Of a stretch of 64,000 nt of DNA, positions 34,210 to 41,239 are shown piece by piece. The stretch comes from Micromonospora sediminimaris. GTDB taxonomy: Bacteria > Actinomycetota > Actinomycetes > Mycobacteriales > Micromonosporaceae. The first letter of the stretch is position 1, and every line of letters begins with the position of its first letter. Under the pieces are notes generated by a model. The model saw only the letters and a list, made by a program, of their open reading frames with translations, did no database searches and was not told where the DNA came from. The position numbers and the translations under genes are program-made. The stretch spans positions 130,134 through 194,133 of the forward strand of contig FOLJ01000005.1 of the NCBI GenBank assembly GCA_900112325.1, in the 5' to 3' direction.

Positions 34210-34812
34210 ATGGGCGAACCGATGTGGGTCAACGTCATGGCGACCGACCCCGTGCTGGAAGCGGGCGTGACGAGCGCGATGCTCGGGTGCCCGGACATCG
34301 CTGTGGTGACGACGCGGGAGAGGGCGGCGGTCACGGTCCTGGTGGTCGACCAACTGGGCCAGGACGCGCTGGATACGGTGCGGGCCGTCCGCGCCGGTGC
34401 GGACCGGCCCGAGGTGGTGCTCGTCGTGCCCGAGGTGGAGCCGGCTGACGCGCTGCGAGCCATCGCGGCGGGTGCCCGCGGCCTGCTTCGGCGCCGGGAG
34501 GCGACCGCGGAGCGGCTCACCCGCACCGTGCTGGCCGCCGGTGAGGGGGACTGCACGGTTTCGCCGGACATGCTCGACCGGTTGCTCGCCGCGCCGGCCG
34601 CTCCGGCCGGCACCCTGGCGTCGAACATCAGCGACCGCGAGCGCGCGGTGCTGCGGCTGATCGCCGAGGGCCGGGAGACCGGCGAGATCGCCAAGGAACT
34701 GTGCTACTCGACGCGCACCGTGACCAGTGTCGTGCACGACATCACGCGACGATTCCGGCTGCGCAACCGGGCCCACGCGGTGGCCTTCGCCCTGCGGGCC
34801 GGAATGTTGTGA
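34210..34812 (+). CDS. LuxR-type regulator with degenerate receiver-like domain
   Basis: This 200-residue protein has a C-terminal LuxR helix-turn-helix (ISDRERAVLRLIAEGRETGEIAKEL, TRTVTSVVHDITRRFRLRNRAHAVAFAL). The N-terminal half has the length and pattern of a response-regulator receiver domain, with VLVVDQLG and VVLVVPEVEPADALRAIAAGARG. It lacks the usual acidic pocket, so phosphorylation is doubtful. The start is set by GAAGGAGG. It is followed, 20 nt after its stop, by a paralogue; the two probably act together, perhaps as a heterodimer, on cluster promoters. Confidence 0.88.
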   Translation: MGEPMWVNVMATDPVLEAGVTSAMLGCPDIAVVTTRERAAVTVLVVDQLGQDALDTVRAVRAGADRPEVVLVVPEVEPADALRAIAAGARGLLRRREATAERLTRTVLAAGEGDCTVSPDMLDRLLAAPAAPAGTLASNISDRERAVLRLIAEGRETGEIAKELCYSTRTVTSVVHDITRRFRLRNRAHAVAFALRAGML

Positions 34813-34832
34813 ACGGCGAACAGGAGAAGATC

Positions 34833-35441
34833 ATGATGGCCTTGACCGCACACGTGGTGGCCCCGAACGCGACCATCCGGGCCGAGGTGCTGGCCGCGCT
34901 GCGGCGTGCCGGTGTCACACCCGTGCCCGACCCGCACGAATCACCGGACACCGTCGTCGTCACGGCGGTCGACACGGTGCACGAGGCGCTGACGGCGTGC
35001 CCGTCGCGGCCCACGACACAGCGGACGCTGCTGGTCGCGGACCGCTTCTCACCGACGGACGTGGTACGCGTACTGCGTTCGGGGACCCTGGTGATGCTCC
35101 GCTTCGCCGACGTCACACCGAGCCGACTGGCCGCCGCCGTGCGGGCCGCCCGGGACGGGGAGGTCCGGTTGCCGCACGAGGTGCTGGTCGGGGTGCTCGG
35201 TGGCAGCGGCACGCCGAGCCAGGCCGAAACGTCCCGCGCGGCCGGCCGGTCGCCGCTGACGCCCCGTCAGACGAGGGTGCTCGCGTTGATGGCCGAGGGC
35301 CAGGACAACGCGATGATCGCCCGGTCGTTGCTGTGTTCCAACCACACCGTGAAGAACGTCATCTACGACATGATGGCGCGGTTGCAGGTCCGCAACCGCG
35401 CCCACGCGGTGGCCTGTGGGGTAGCGACCGGGTTGATCTGA
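34833..35441 (+). CDS. LuxR-type regulator, paralogue of the preceding gene
   Basis: The protein is 202 residues from the ATG at 34833, chosen for the AGGAG box 6 nt upstream; a GTG at 34809 overlapping the previous stop is possible. The C-terminal helix-turn-helix (LTPRQTRVLALMAEGQDNAMIARSL, NHTVKNVIYDMMARLQVRNRAHAVACGV) closely matches its neighbour's. The N-terminal receiver-like half (TLLVADRFSPTDVVRVLRSGT) keeps the fold pattern but not a clear phosphoacceptor site. The pair looks like a tandem duplication. A perfect 14-bp-stem hairpin follows. Confidence 0.88.
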   Translation: MMALTAHVVAPNATIRAEVLAALRRAGVTPVPDPHESPDTVVVTAVDTVHEALTACPSRPTTQRTLLVADRFSPTDVVRVLRSGTLVMLRFADVTPSRLAAAVRAARDGEVRLPHEVLVGVLGGSGTPSQAETSRAAGRSPLTPRQTRVLALMAEGQDNAMIARSLLCSNHTVKNVIYDMMARLQVRNRAHAVACGVATGLI

Positions 35442-35450
35442 GCCCCCCTC

Positions 35451-35484
35451 GTCCGCGGCTGCACACCGGCGTGCAGCCGCGGAC
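35451..35484. terminator. Bidirectional terminator between luxR pair and thioesterase homologue
   Basis: GTCCGCGGCTGCAC at 35451-35464 and its exact complement at 35471-35484 form a 14-bp stem with loop ACCGGC. It lies in the 50-bp gap between convergent genes. Confidence 0.82.
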
Positions 35485-35491
35485 GTGTCAT

Positions 35492-36247
35492 TCAGGTGCG
35501 GCCACCGGCCGGCACCCGGTCACCGATGACCCGCAACAGATCGGCCGGCTCGGTCGAATAGCTCAATCCGGACCCGGGCAACTGCACCAGATCGGTGTCT
35601 CCGTACGCCGACCAGCCGGCCATCACCTCCGCCTCGATGCCCTGGTCCAGCCACCGAATCGCGGTCAGCGGACAGCGCAGCGGCGCCGGACGGGGCACCT
35701 GATAGGCCCGCAACGCGGTCAGTTCGGCCCGGAGCGCCCGTACGCCGGCCGCGACGATCGACGGCAGCGGAATGGTGCCCATCGCCACTGCGGTCGCCAG
35801 CACCCGCTCGGTCAGTTCGTCGTCGGTCGGTTCGGTGTGCGCCTCGCCGGCATAGCGGCGGAGGTACTGGGGTGCGGGACAGCCCGACACGAACAGGCGC
35901 AGCGGTGCCGGCGCGCCCCGCCGGTCCAGCTCGACCGCGACCTGGTAGCCGAGCAGCGCGGCACCCTCGTGGCCGAACAACGCGAACTTCTCGATCCCTA
36001 GGCGCTTGAGGTCCGCCACGAGCTCCGCGGCCCGCTCCGGCAGCCCTGGCGGAGGCTGGGCCGAAGACCGCGTGCCCGGTGCGTCGCCGTCCGGGTCGCC
36101 CACGACGGGCGGGCGGACGACGCACCAGGGGCCGACGGTGTCGGGCCACCGGTCGAACTGGAAGTCGCCGTTACCGGCGCTGGGTATGCAGATCAGCGCT
36201 GCGGTGCCGACATGCGGAGCGGTCCGCTGGTCCAACCATGAGGCCAT
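35492..36247 (-). CDS. Type II thioesterase homologue lacking the catalytic Ser and His
   Basis: A 251-residue alpha/beta-hydrolase in the NRPS-editing thioesterase family. It has LICIPSAGNGDFQFDRWP at the oxyanion strand and FALFGHEGAALLGYQVA at the nucleophile elbow. The normal GHSMG is GHEGA, with Glu in place of the catalytic Ser, and the C-terminal region where GGHF is expected reads LPGSGLSY. Both triad positions are thus lost while the frame is intact and the fold motifs remain. It is unlikely to hydrolyse misprimed carriers in the ordinary way and may be a binding protein or carry out altered chemistry. Confidence 0.78.
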   Translation of the reverse strand: MASWLDQRTAPHVGTAALICIPSAGNGDFQFDRWPDTVGPWCVVRPPVVGDPDGDAPGTRSSAQPPPGLPERAAELVADLKRLGIEKFALFGHEGAALLGYQVAVELDRRGAPAPLRLFVSGCPAPQYLRRYAGEAHTEPTDDELTERVLATAVAMGTIPLPSIVAAGVRALRAELTALRAYQVPRPAPLRCPLTAIRWLDQGIEAEVMAGWSAYGDTDLVQLPGSGLSYSTEPADLLRVIGDRVPAGGRT

Positions 36248-36558
36248 GAGGAGGGTCGCCTTCGTTGACGGAGAGTAGGCAATTCTTGCTCAACCGTCGT
36301 CCCGGGCACCTCCACACCGCTATCGCCGATCGGGTAGGCAGCGGCCGGCGAGGAAAGCGTCGTGATGGGGAGCCGAAAACGGCCGGCCATAGCTTCGTTT
36401 CTGTCGGCGGCAGCCGGCACAAGAGCCGAAGCAGACAAGGGGTATCGAGTTGTTGGTTTCAAAGGTTTCCGGTCCGCGCCTGATCGTCTCGTCGCCCACC
36501 TCGGTGGTCGCTGTCGCCGGTGACACGCCGTGGGGATGATCAGTCTCTCCCGGTCCGG
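36248..36558 (-). promoter_or_regulatory. Upstream region of the thioesterase homologue
   Basis: About 310 bp, less GC-rich than the genes around it, between the oxygenase terminator and the thioesterase homologue. On the minus strand its last 30 bp (ATTGCC...CCGTCAACGAAGG) resemble the segments upstream of 45104 and 33864. A full copy of the 20-bp cluster motif was not found. No coding frame is convincing. Confidence 0.4.
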
Positions 36559-36595
36559 CCGACGGAGGGCCGCCGCAGCGGTGTCCCTCCGTCGG
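36559..36595 (-). terminator. Terminator after the oxygenase gene
   Basis: CCGACGGAGGG (36559-36569) pairs perfectly with CCCTCCGTCGG (36585-36595) around a 15-nt loop, 17 bp past the oxygenase stop codon. Confidence 0.8.
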
Positions 36596-36611
36596 TCAGG
36601 TGCCACCTTCC

Positions 36612-37598
36612 TCACGCAGCCGGAAATGGTTCGGCCATCGCCACGGCTATCTTTCGTGGTCCGGTGAACGGCTCACGGGCGTGAGCCGCGAGCATGTTGT
36701 CGACGATCAGTACGTCGTCGCGCTCCCAGTCGAAGCGGCGCTGGGCGGCTCGGTAACAGTCGCGCAGGTGCGCCACGACCTCGTCGGGGATTCGCCCGCC
36801 GTCGCCGTAGTACGTGTTGGTGGGCAGGTCCGCCTCGTCGAACATCTCCCGCAGGCCCTCGCAGTCCTCCTCGGGCAGCGTGGTCACGTGGAAGAACGTG
36901 AGGTGGTTGAACCAGACGGTCTCGCCGGTCACCGGGTGCTGGTGCACCGCCCGGCGGCGGGCCGTCGTACGCAGGCCGTTGGTCCCGACCCACTGGACCT
37001 CCACACCGCTACGCGCGCAGTAGCGCTCCACCTCGGCCCGGTCGGTGGTGTTGAACGCCTGCTGCCATGGCACCCCGAAGCCCTCGGTGAAGTTGCGTAC
37101 CACGGTCCAGCCGCGCCGGGTGAACTCCTCAAGCACGCTCGGATCGATCGACCGTAGGATCCGGCGGGTGTCGGCCAGCGGCGTGGCGCCCTGCGTGTCG
37201 GGCGGCGTGATGCAGTAGAAGAACAGCGTCAGCGGCCAGGTCGCCTGGTACGAGTTCTCGTTGTGCAGGAAGATTTCTTCGGTCGGTGGGTAGTCCGTCG
37301 AGGTGTAGACCTGGCCCTCGATGGTGCTACGCGGCGACGACCGCTCGGCGTAGGACAGCGGCGCACCGGACACCGCCCGGACGACCCGTTCGAACCCGCT
37401 GACGCTGCCGATGTCGAAGCCACGTAGCAGGACCGCGCCGTTGGTGCGCAGCTGCCGACGGACCGATTCCCGCATCTCGGCGATCTGACTCTCGGCCGGT
37501 ACGCCACTGCTGGGCGCGGTCAGCACGGCGGGCAGTGGCGACTCGTCGCTCGATACCGCGGGTGTGAGGCGTACGGGCGTGATGTTGCTGGTGGTCAC
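36612..37598 (-). CDS. TauD/SyrP-like Fe(II)/2-oxoglutarate-dependent oxygenase
   Basis: A 328-residue TauD/TfdA-superfamily protein. The iron ligands are visible as the H-x-E pair in FLHNENSYQ (His and Glu) and the distal His in NMLAAHAREPF, with the 2-oxoglutarate-binding Arg in FTGPRKIAVAM. SyrP and related enzymes hydroxylate the beta carbon of Asp or other residues while they are bound to an NRPS carrier. Here the target may be a carrier-bound residue such as the one on a free PCP. The GTG at 37598 has a GAAGGGAG box. It is 38 nt downstream of the free condensation-domain gene, so the two form an operon ending at the hairpin below. Confidence 0.87.
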   Translation of the reverse strand: MTTSNITPVRLTPAVSSDESPLPAVLTAPSSGVPAESQIAEMRESVRRQLRTNGAVLLRGFDIGSVSGFERVVRAVSGAPLSYAERSSPRSTIEGQVYTSTDYPPTEEIFLHNENSYQATWPLTLFFYCITPPDTQGATPLADTRRILRSIDPSVLEEFTRRGWTVVRNFTEGFGVPWQQAFNTTDRAEVERYCARSGVEVQWVGTNGLRTTARRRAVHQHPVTGETVWFNHLTFFHVTTLPEEDCEGLREMFDEADLPTNTYYGDGGRIPDEVVAHLRDCYRAAQRRFDWERDDVLIVDNMLAAHAREPFTGPRKIAVAMAEPFPAA

Positions 37599-37636
37599 CG
37601 TCGGCTCCCTTCATTGCATCTGGTGGTCGGGTCGGA

Positions 37637-39517
37637 TCAGCAGGGCCCGGGGTCGCCGGTCCCGACGGTTCGACCGGATCCCTGGGAGCACACGTCGCGC
37701 CAGGCGGCCGGGTCGTCAGGGTCGTCCGGAACGCGTTCGCAGATGACGTAGTGCCGTGGTGTCATCGCCGTCGGATACGCCTTCACCGCTGCCAGGCAGG
37801 CGGCGTGGGCCTGTTCGGGGGTGCGGATGGCCTCGGTCCGCGCCAGGTGAGCGACCAACGGCAGGCCGTCCACCTCCGCGAAGATCCGGGCACCTGTCGA
37901 CGGCAGGTTGTCGTCGAGCAACCGTTGCACCTCGGCCAACTCGATCCAGCAACCGTCCACGAGCCGCCAGCCGGGGCCCCGCTGCACCGGGCTGAGCGGA
38001 ATCGAGTCGCGGATCCCCCGGGCGCCGAGGTCAGCGGATCCGGCCGCGATCAACAGGTTCTCGACCGCCAGGAGCAGCGATTCGACCTCGTCGTCGGGGA
38101 TGCGGCCGGTGTCACTGCTCCAGCAGCCGAGACGCAACTGCCCGTCGGTGCCGTAGAGGTCGAAGCGGATCAGCGTGGTCCCGGCGGGCATCGGCTGCCG
38201 CCGCAGCTGCGTCGTGCGTCGCGCGGCGACCAGCTCATCCGGCGTGGGTACCGGTGCCGTGGCCCGGCCGGCGGCCCGACCGGACTCGATGACAAGGTTG
38301 TTGAACAGGGGTTCGCAATCGAACACGACGCCACGCTCGTGCTCGATCCGGCGGGCGATGGCACTCTGCCGGTCCACGTCGTAACGGCCGTGTCGGCTCG
38401 CGTCGACCACAGCGGCCCACGCCTGCCGGACCAGCCGGTCGAAGGTGGTGTCACTGACCGTGAGCGTGATCGACGCGAGCTGCGCGAGGCTGCCGACGTG
38501 TTGCCGAAGGTGCGGCTCGAAGCGATTGGCGGACAGGGTGGGGAGCACGAGTTCCCGGACGCCGGTCCGGTGCGAGAGCACCGCGCCGATCGCCGCCAGC
38601 ACGACGCTGGCGCGACTCGTCCTGGTGCGCGCCGTCACCGCCCGCAACGCCATCCCGGCTGCGGTGGAGGTCATCTCGACGGAGACCGACCCGGTGCCGG
38701 CGGCGACCCGCGGGACCGGGTACAGGCACTGCGGCATGCGGGAGAACCGCTCTTTCCAGTAGCTGAGAACCGTTTCCTCGTGCCGCAGGGCCTTGGGCGT
38801 ACGTTCCAGGGCGGCCAGGTCCAACGGCTGGATCGGTGGTCCGCCGGCCGGTCGTGCACCGCGGTCACGGATCAGGTCGGCGAATTCCCGCTTGATGATC
38901 TCCATGGCCTGATAGTCGACCGCGAGATGCGAGCAGCCGATCACCGCGGCCTGCACCACCTCGGCGGAGCTGGTGGACGCGTCACCGGAGGACACCGCGA
39001 GGGCGACCCGGACCGGCAGTTCGCCGATGCGGTACGCGCCCGCGGCGCGCAACCGCCGGGTAAGGTCCCGGGCCAGGCTGGCCCGGTCGACGAGCTGTGG
39101 GTCAGCGGCCTCGATCGCGTAAACCTCCACGACAAGCTCGCCGGTGGCCTGCACGAACTGCTGTGGCTCGGCGCCGTCCAGGTAGGTCGTACGGAGTCCT
39201 TCGTGCCGTTCGATCAGGACCGCGAGTGCCTGGGCGACGTCATCGACAACGGTCGCGGCCGGAACGTCGAGTTCCCCCGCGACGGCCGCGAAGAACTGCT
39301 CCGACTCACGACGCAGCCACTGCAGGATGTTGTACTGGCCGATGTTGAGGGGCCCCTCGGCCGACCGTGTTCCACTGAACCGCACGGTCACCGACGGCCG
39401 CGGGACCAGGGTCACCGATCGAGCCCGACGCCGGGGCGCGCGGGTTCCGGTTGCCTGGTGGGTCCGCGTCGTCCGGATGCTCGGCGCGGCACTGTCGATG
39501 TGCCCTGGTGAGACCAT
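37637..39517 (-). CDS. Free-standing condensation-domain protein
   Basis: A 626-residue protein whose residues about 50-480 follow the NRPS condensation fold: LNIGQYNILQWL at the start, RHEGLRTTYLDG, GCSHLAVDYQAM at the HHxxxDG position, then LVLPTLSANRF and FDCEPLFNNLVI. The catalytic motif is SHLAVDY, so the second His and the Asp are kept while the first His and the Gly are changed. About 120 C-terminal residues are not of C-domain type. It may join acyl groups held on free carriers, or be an inactive partner. The start is uncertain; later in-frame starts near residue 35 are possible because conservation begins only around residue 45. Confidence 0.78.
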   Translation of the reverse strand: MVSPGHIDSAAPSIRTTRTHQATGTRAPRRRARSVTLVPRPSVTVRFSGTRSAEGPLNIGQYNILQWLRRESEQFFAAVAGELDVPAATVVDDVAQALAVLIERHEGLRTTYLDGAEPQQFVQATGELVVEVYAIEAADPQLVDRASLARDLTRRLRAAGAYRIGELPVRVALAVSSGDASTSSAEVVQAAVIGCSHLAVDYQAMEIIKREFADLIRDRGARPAGGPPIQPLDLAALERTPKALRHEETVLSYWKERFSRMPQCLYPVPRVAAGTGSVSVEMTSTAAGMALRAVTARTRTSRASVVLAAIGAVLSHRTGVRELVLPTLSANRFEPHLRQHVGSLAQLASITLTVSDTTFDRLVRQAWAAVVDASRHGRYDVDRQSAIARRIEHERGVVFDCEPLFNNLVIESGRAAGRATAPVPTPDELVAARRTTQLRRQPMPAGTTLIRFDLYGTDGQLRLGCWSSDTGRIPDDEVESLLLAVENLLIAAGSADLGARGIRDSIPLSPVQRGPGWRLVDGCWIELAEVQRLLDDNLPSTGARIFAEVDGLPLVAHLARTEAIRTPEQAHAACLAAVKAYPTAMTPRHYVICERVPDDPDDPAAWRDVCSQGSGRTVGTGDPGPC

Positions 39518-39547
39518 GTGCGCAACGCTATTGAGCGCTCCGCGCCG

Positions 39548-39570
39548 CGCAGTAGAGAAGGACCGGCAGC
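39548..39570 (-). promoter_or_regulatory. Cluster promoter motif, copy 3 (condensation-protein operon)
   Basis: The minus strand reads GCTGCCGGTCCTTCTCTACTGCG, the consensus with a 2-nt insertion. It lies about 30 bp before the ATG of the condensation-domain gene, back-to-back with copy 4. Confidence 0.55.
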
Positions 39571-39595
39571 GACTCGGGGTCGGGTCGTGTGCGTT

Positions 39596-39617
39596 GTTCT
39601 GCCGGTTGTTCTCTGCG
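39596..39617 (+). promoter_or_regulatory. Cluster promoter motif, copy 4 (acyl ligase gene)
   Basis: GTTCTGCCGGTTGTTCTCTGCG (19 of 20 consensus positions from TCTGCC onward) lies about 160 bp upstream of the ligase start, divergent from copy 3 and about 27 bp from it. Confidence 0.6.
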
Positions 39618-39775
39618 TACGGCGACCCGGGCGGGCCATCATCGACCTGCGTCCATCACGTGTGCGCCGGCCAGGTCTGCCGGGTGGGTCTGCGTCTCGT
39701 CCACCTCGGCCGGCTCGTCCGGCAGGTCGCCGACCGCCGGGTGGATGACGACGTACTCGATTGTGGGAGGCTCGA

Positions 39776-41233
39776 ATGAGCGTATCGATCCGTCAGCGGA
39801 TCACCGATATCGCGGAGATGTCAGCCGATCGGCCTGCGGTCGTCGGCTTCGACGAGAACTCCGTCGAGCAGGTACTGACGTGGCGGGAGTTGGCCGAGCG
39901 GAGCGGCCGGCGGGCGGACGCGCTTGTGGATGCCGCCGCTCGGGGGACCGGTCCGGGCGTGGTCGCGATCGAGGCGAACAACACGATCCAGTCGGTGGTC
40001 GACATCGTGGCCGTCCTCTCCGCGGAACTGCCACTGCTGCCGCTGAACCCGGCCTCGCCCGTACCCGAGCGGGAGAAGCTGCTCAACTTCATCGGCCAGA
40101 CGTACGGACGGGCCGAGCTCATCGCCGCAGAGGCCGACGCCGAGGCCGGCGCGGGACGACCGGCGCGGTCGCCGGCGGCGATGGCCAGCCGAATCGCCTA
40201 CCTGCTGCCCACCGGCGGCAGTTCCGGCCGGCCGAAGATCGCGATTCGGCCCGGACCACTCGGCTACGATCCGCACCAGGTGCCGTTGCCCCTGCGCCGT
40301 CGCGCCGGCTGGCGCGCCGGTCAGCGGCAGCTGATTCTCGGCCCGCTGCACCACGCGGCCCCGTTCACCACGCTGCTGGACGGGCTCCTCGACGGCAACA
40401 CCACAATTCTGCCGCCGTACTTCCTGCCGGCCTGGACGGTGGAGCTGGTCGAGCGCTACGCGGTGGAATGGATCCAGCTCACCCCGGCACACATGCGCAC
40501 CATCCTGATGCTTCTCGAGCCCGATCCGGCGTCCTTCGCCAGTGTGCGTACGGTGATGCACACGGCCGCGTCGTGCGACTCGTTCACCAAGAAGCGGTGG
40601 ATCGAGCTGGTCGGGCCGCAACACCTGTACGAGGTGTACAGCTCGACCGAGAACGTCGGCGGCACCCTGGTGCGTGGGGACGAATGGCAACAACGGCCGG
40701 GCACGGTGGGCCGGGGATTCTTCACGAAGATCAGCATCAGGGACGACGCCGGGAACCGGCTGGGCCCGGGACAGACCGGCAAGGTGTTCATGCGCGCCGG
40801 TCGGGTCTCCAGAGGAGACGCCTACCTGGGCAGCCAGGTGCTGGAAACGACGGCCGACGGTTTCGCCAGCGTCGGCGACTTCGGATGGCTCGACGAGGAC
40901 GGCTATCTGTTCCTCGCCCCCCGTCGGCACGACGTGATCAACGTGGGCGGTGAGAAGGTCTACCCGAACGAGGTCGAGGCGCAGTTGCTGGAGCACCCCG
41001 CGGTGCTGGACGCCGTGGTGGTGGCGGCCGAGGACGAGGTGCTGGGCGCTACGGTCGGCGCCTACGTCGTCTGCCGGCCGGGAGCCTCGGTCAGCACCGG
41101 TGAGCTGATGGCGCACTGCCGGGCTGGTCTGGTCAACTACAAGGTGCCGACGCGGGTCACGTTCGTCGATCAGGTGCCGCGTTCGGCGGCCGGGAAGCTC
41201 GAACGTTGGCGGCTGGCCGGCCAGCGGGGCTGA
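39776..41233 (+). CDS. AMP-forming acyl ligase (acyl-CoA/acyl-carrier synthetase family)
   Basis: The protein is 485 residues from the ATG at 39776, which follows GGGAGG. ANL-superfamily motifs are LPTGGSSGRPK (A3), YEVYSSTENVGG (A5), GDFGWLDEDGYLFLAPRRHDVINVGGEKVYP (A7-A8, in sections) and the A10 Lys in RSAAGKLERW. There is no condensation or carrier domain, and the layout is that of fatty/aryl acid ligases, not of amino-acid A domains. It probably activates a carboxylic acid that starts or caps the peptide and loads it on a free carrier, from which the first C domain of the NRPS could take it. The substrate is not predictable by eye. Confidence 0.86.
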   Translation: MSVSIRQRITDIAEMSADRPAVVGFDENSVEQVLTWRELAERSGRRADALVDAAARGTGPGVVAIEANNTIQSVVDIVAVLSAELPLLPLNPASPVPEREKLLNFIGQTYGRAELIAAEADAEAGAGRPARSPAAMASRIAYLLPTGGSSGRPKIAIRPGPLGYDPHQVPLPLRRRAGWRAGQRQLILGPLHHAAPFTTLLDGLLDGNTTILPPYFLPAWTVELVERYAVEWIQLTPAHMRTILMLLEPDPASFASVRTVMHTAASCDSFTKKRWIELVGPQHLYEVYSSTENVGGTLVRGDEWQQRPGTVGRGFFTKISIRDDAGNRLGPGQTGKVFMRAGRVSRGDAYLGSQVLETTADGFASVGDFGWLDEDGYLFLAPRRHDVINVGGEKVYPNEVEAQLLEHPAVLDAVVVAAEDEVLGATVGAYVVCRPGASVSTGELMAHCRAGLVNYKVPTRVTFVDQVPRSAAGKLERWRLAGQRG

Positions 41234-41239
41234 TCGCGG

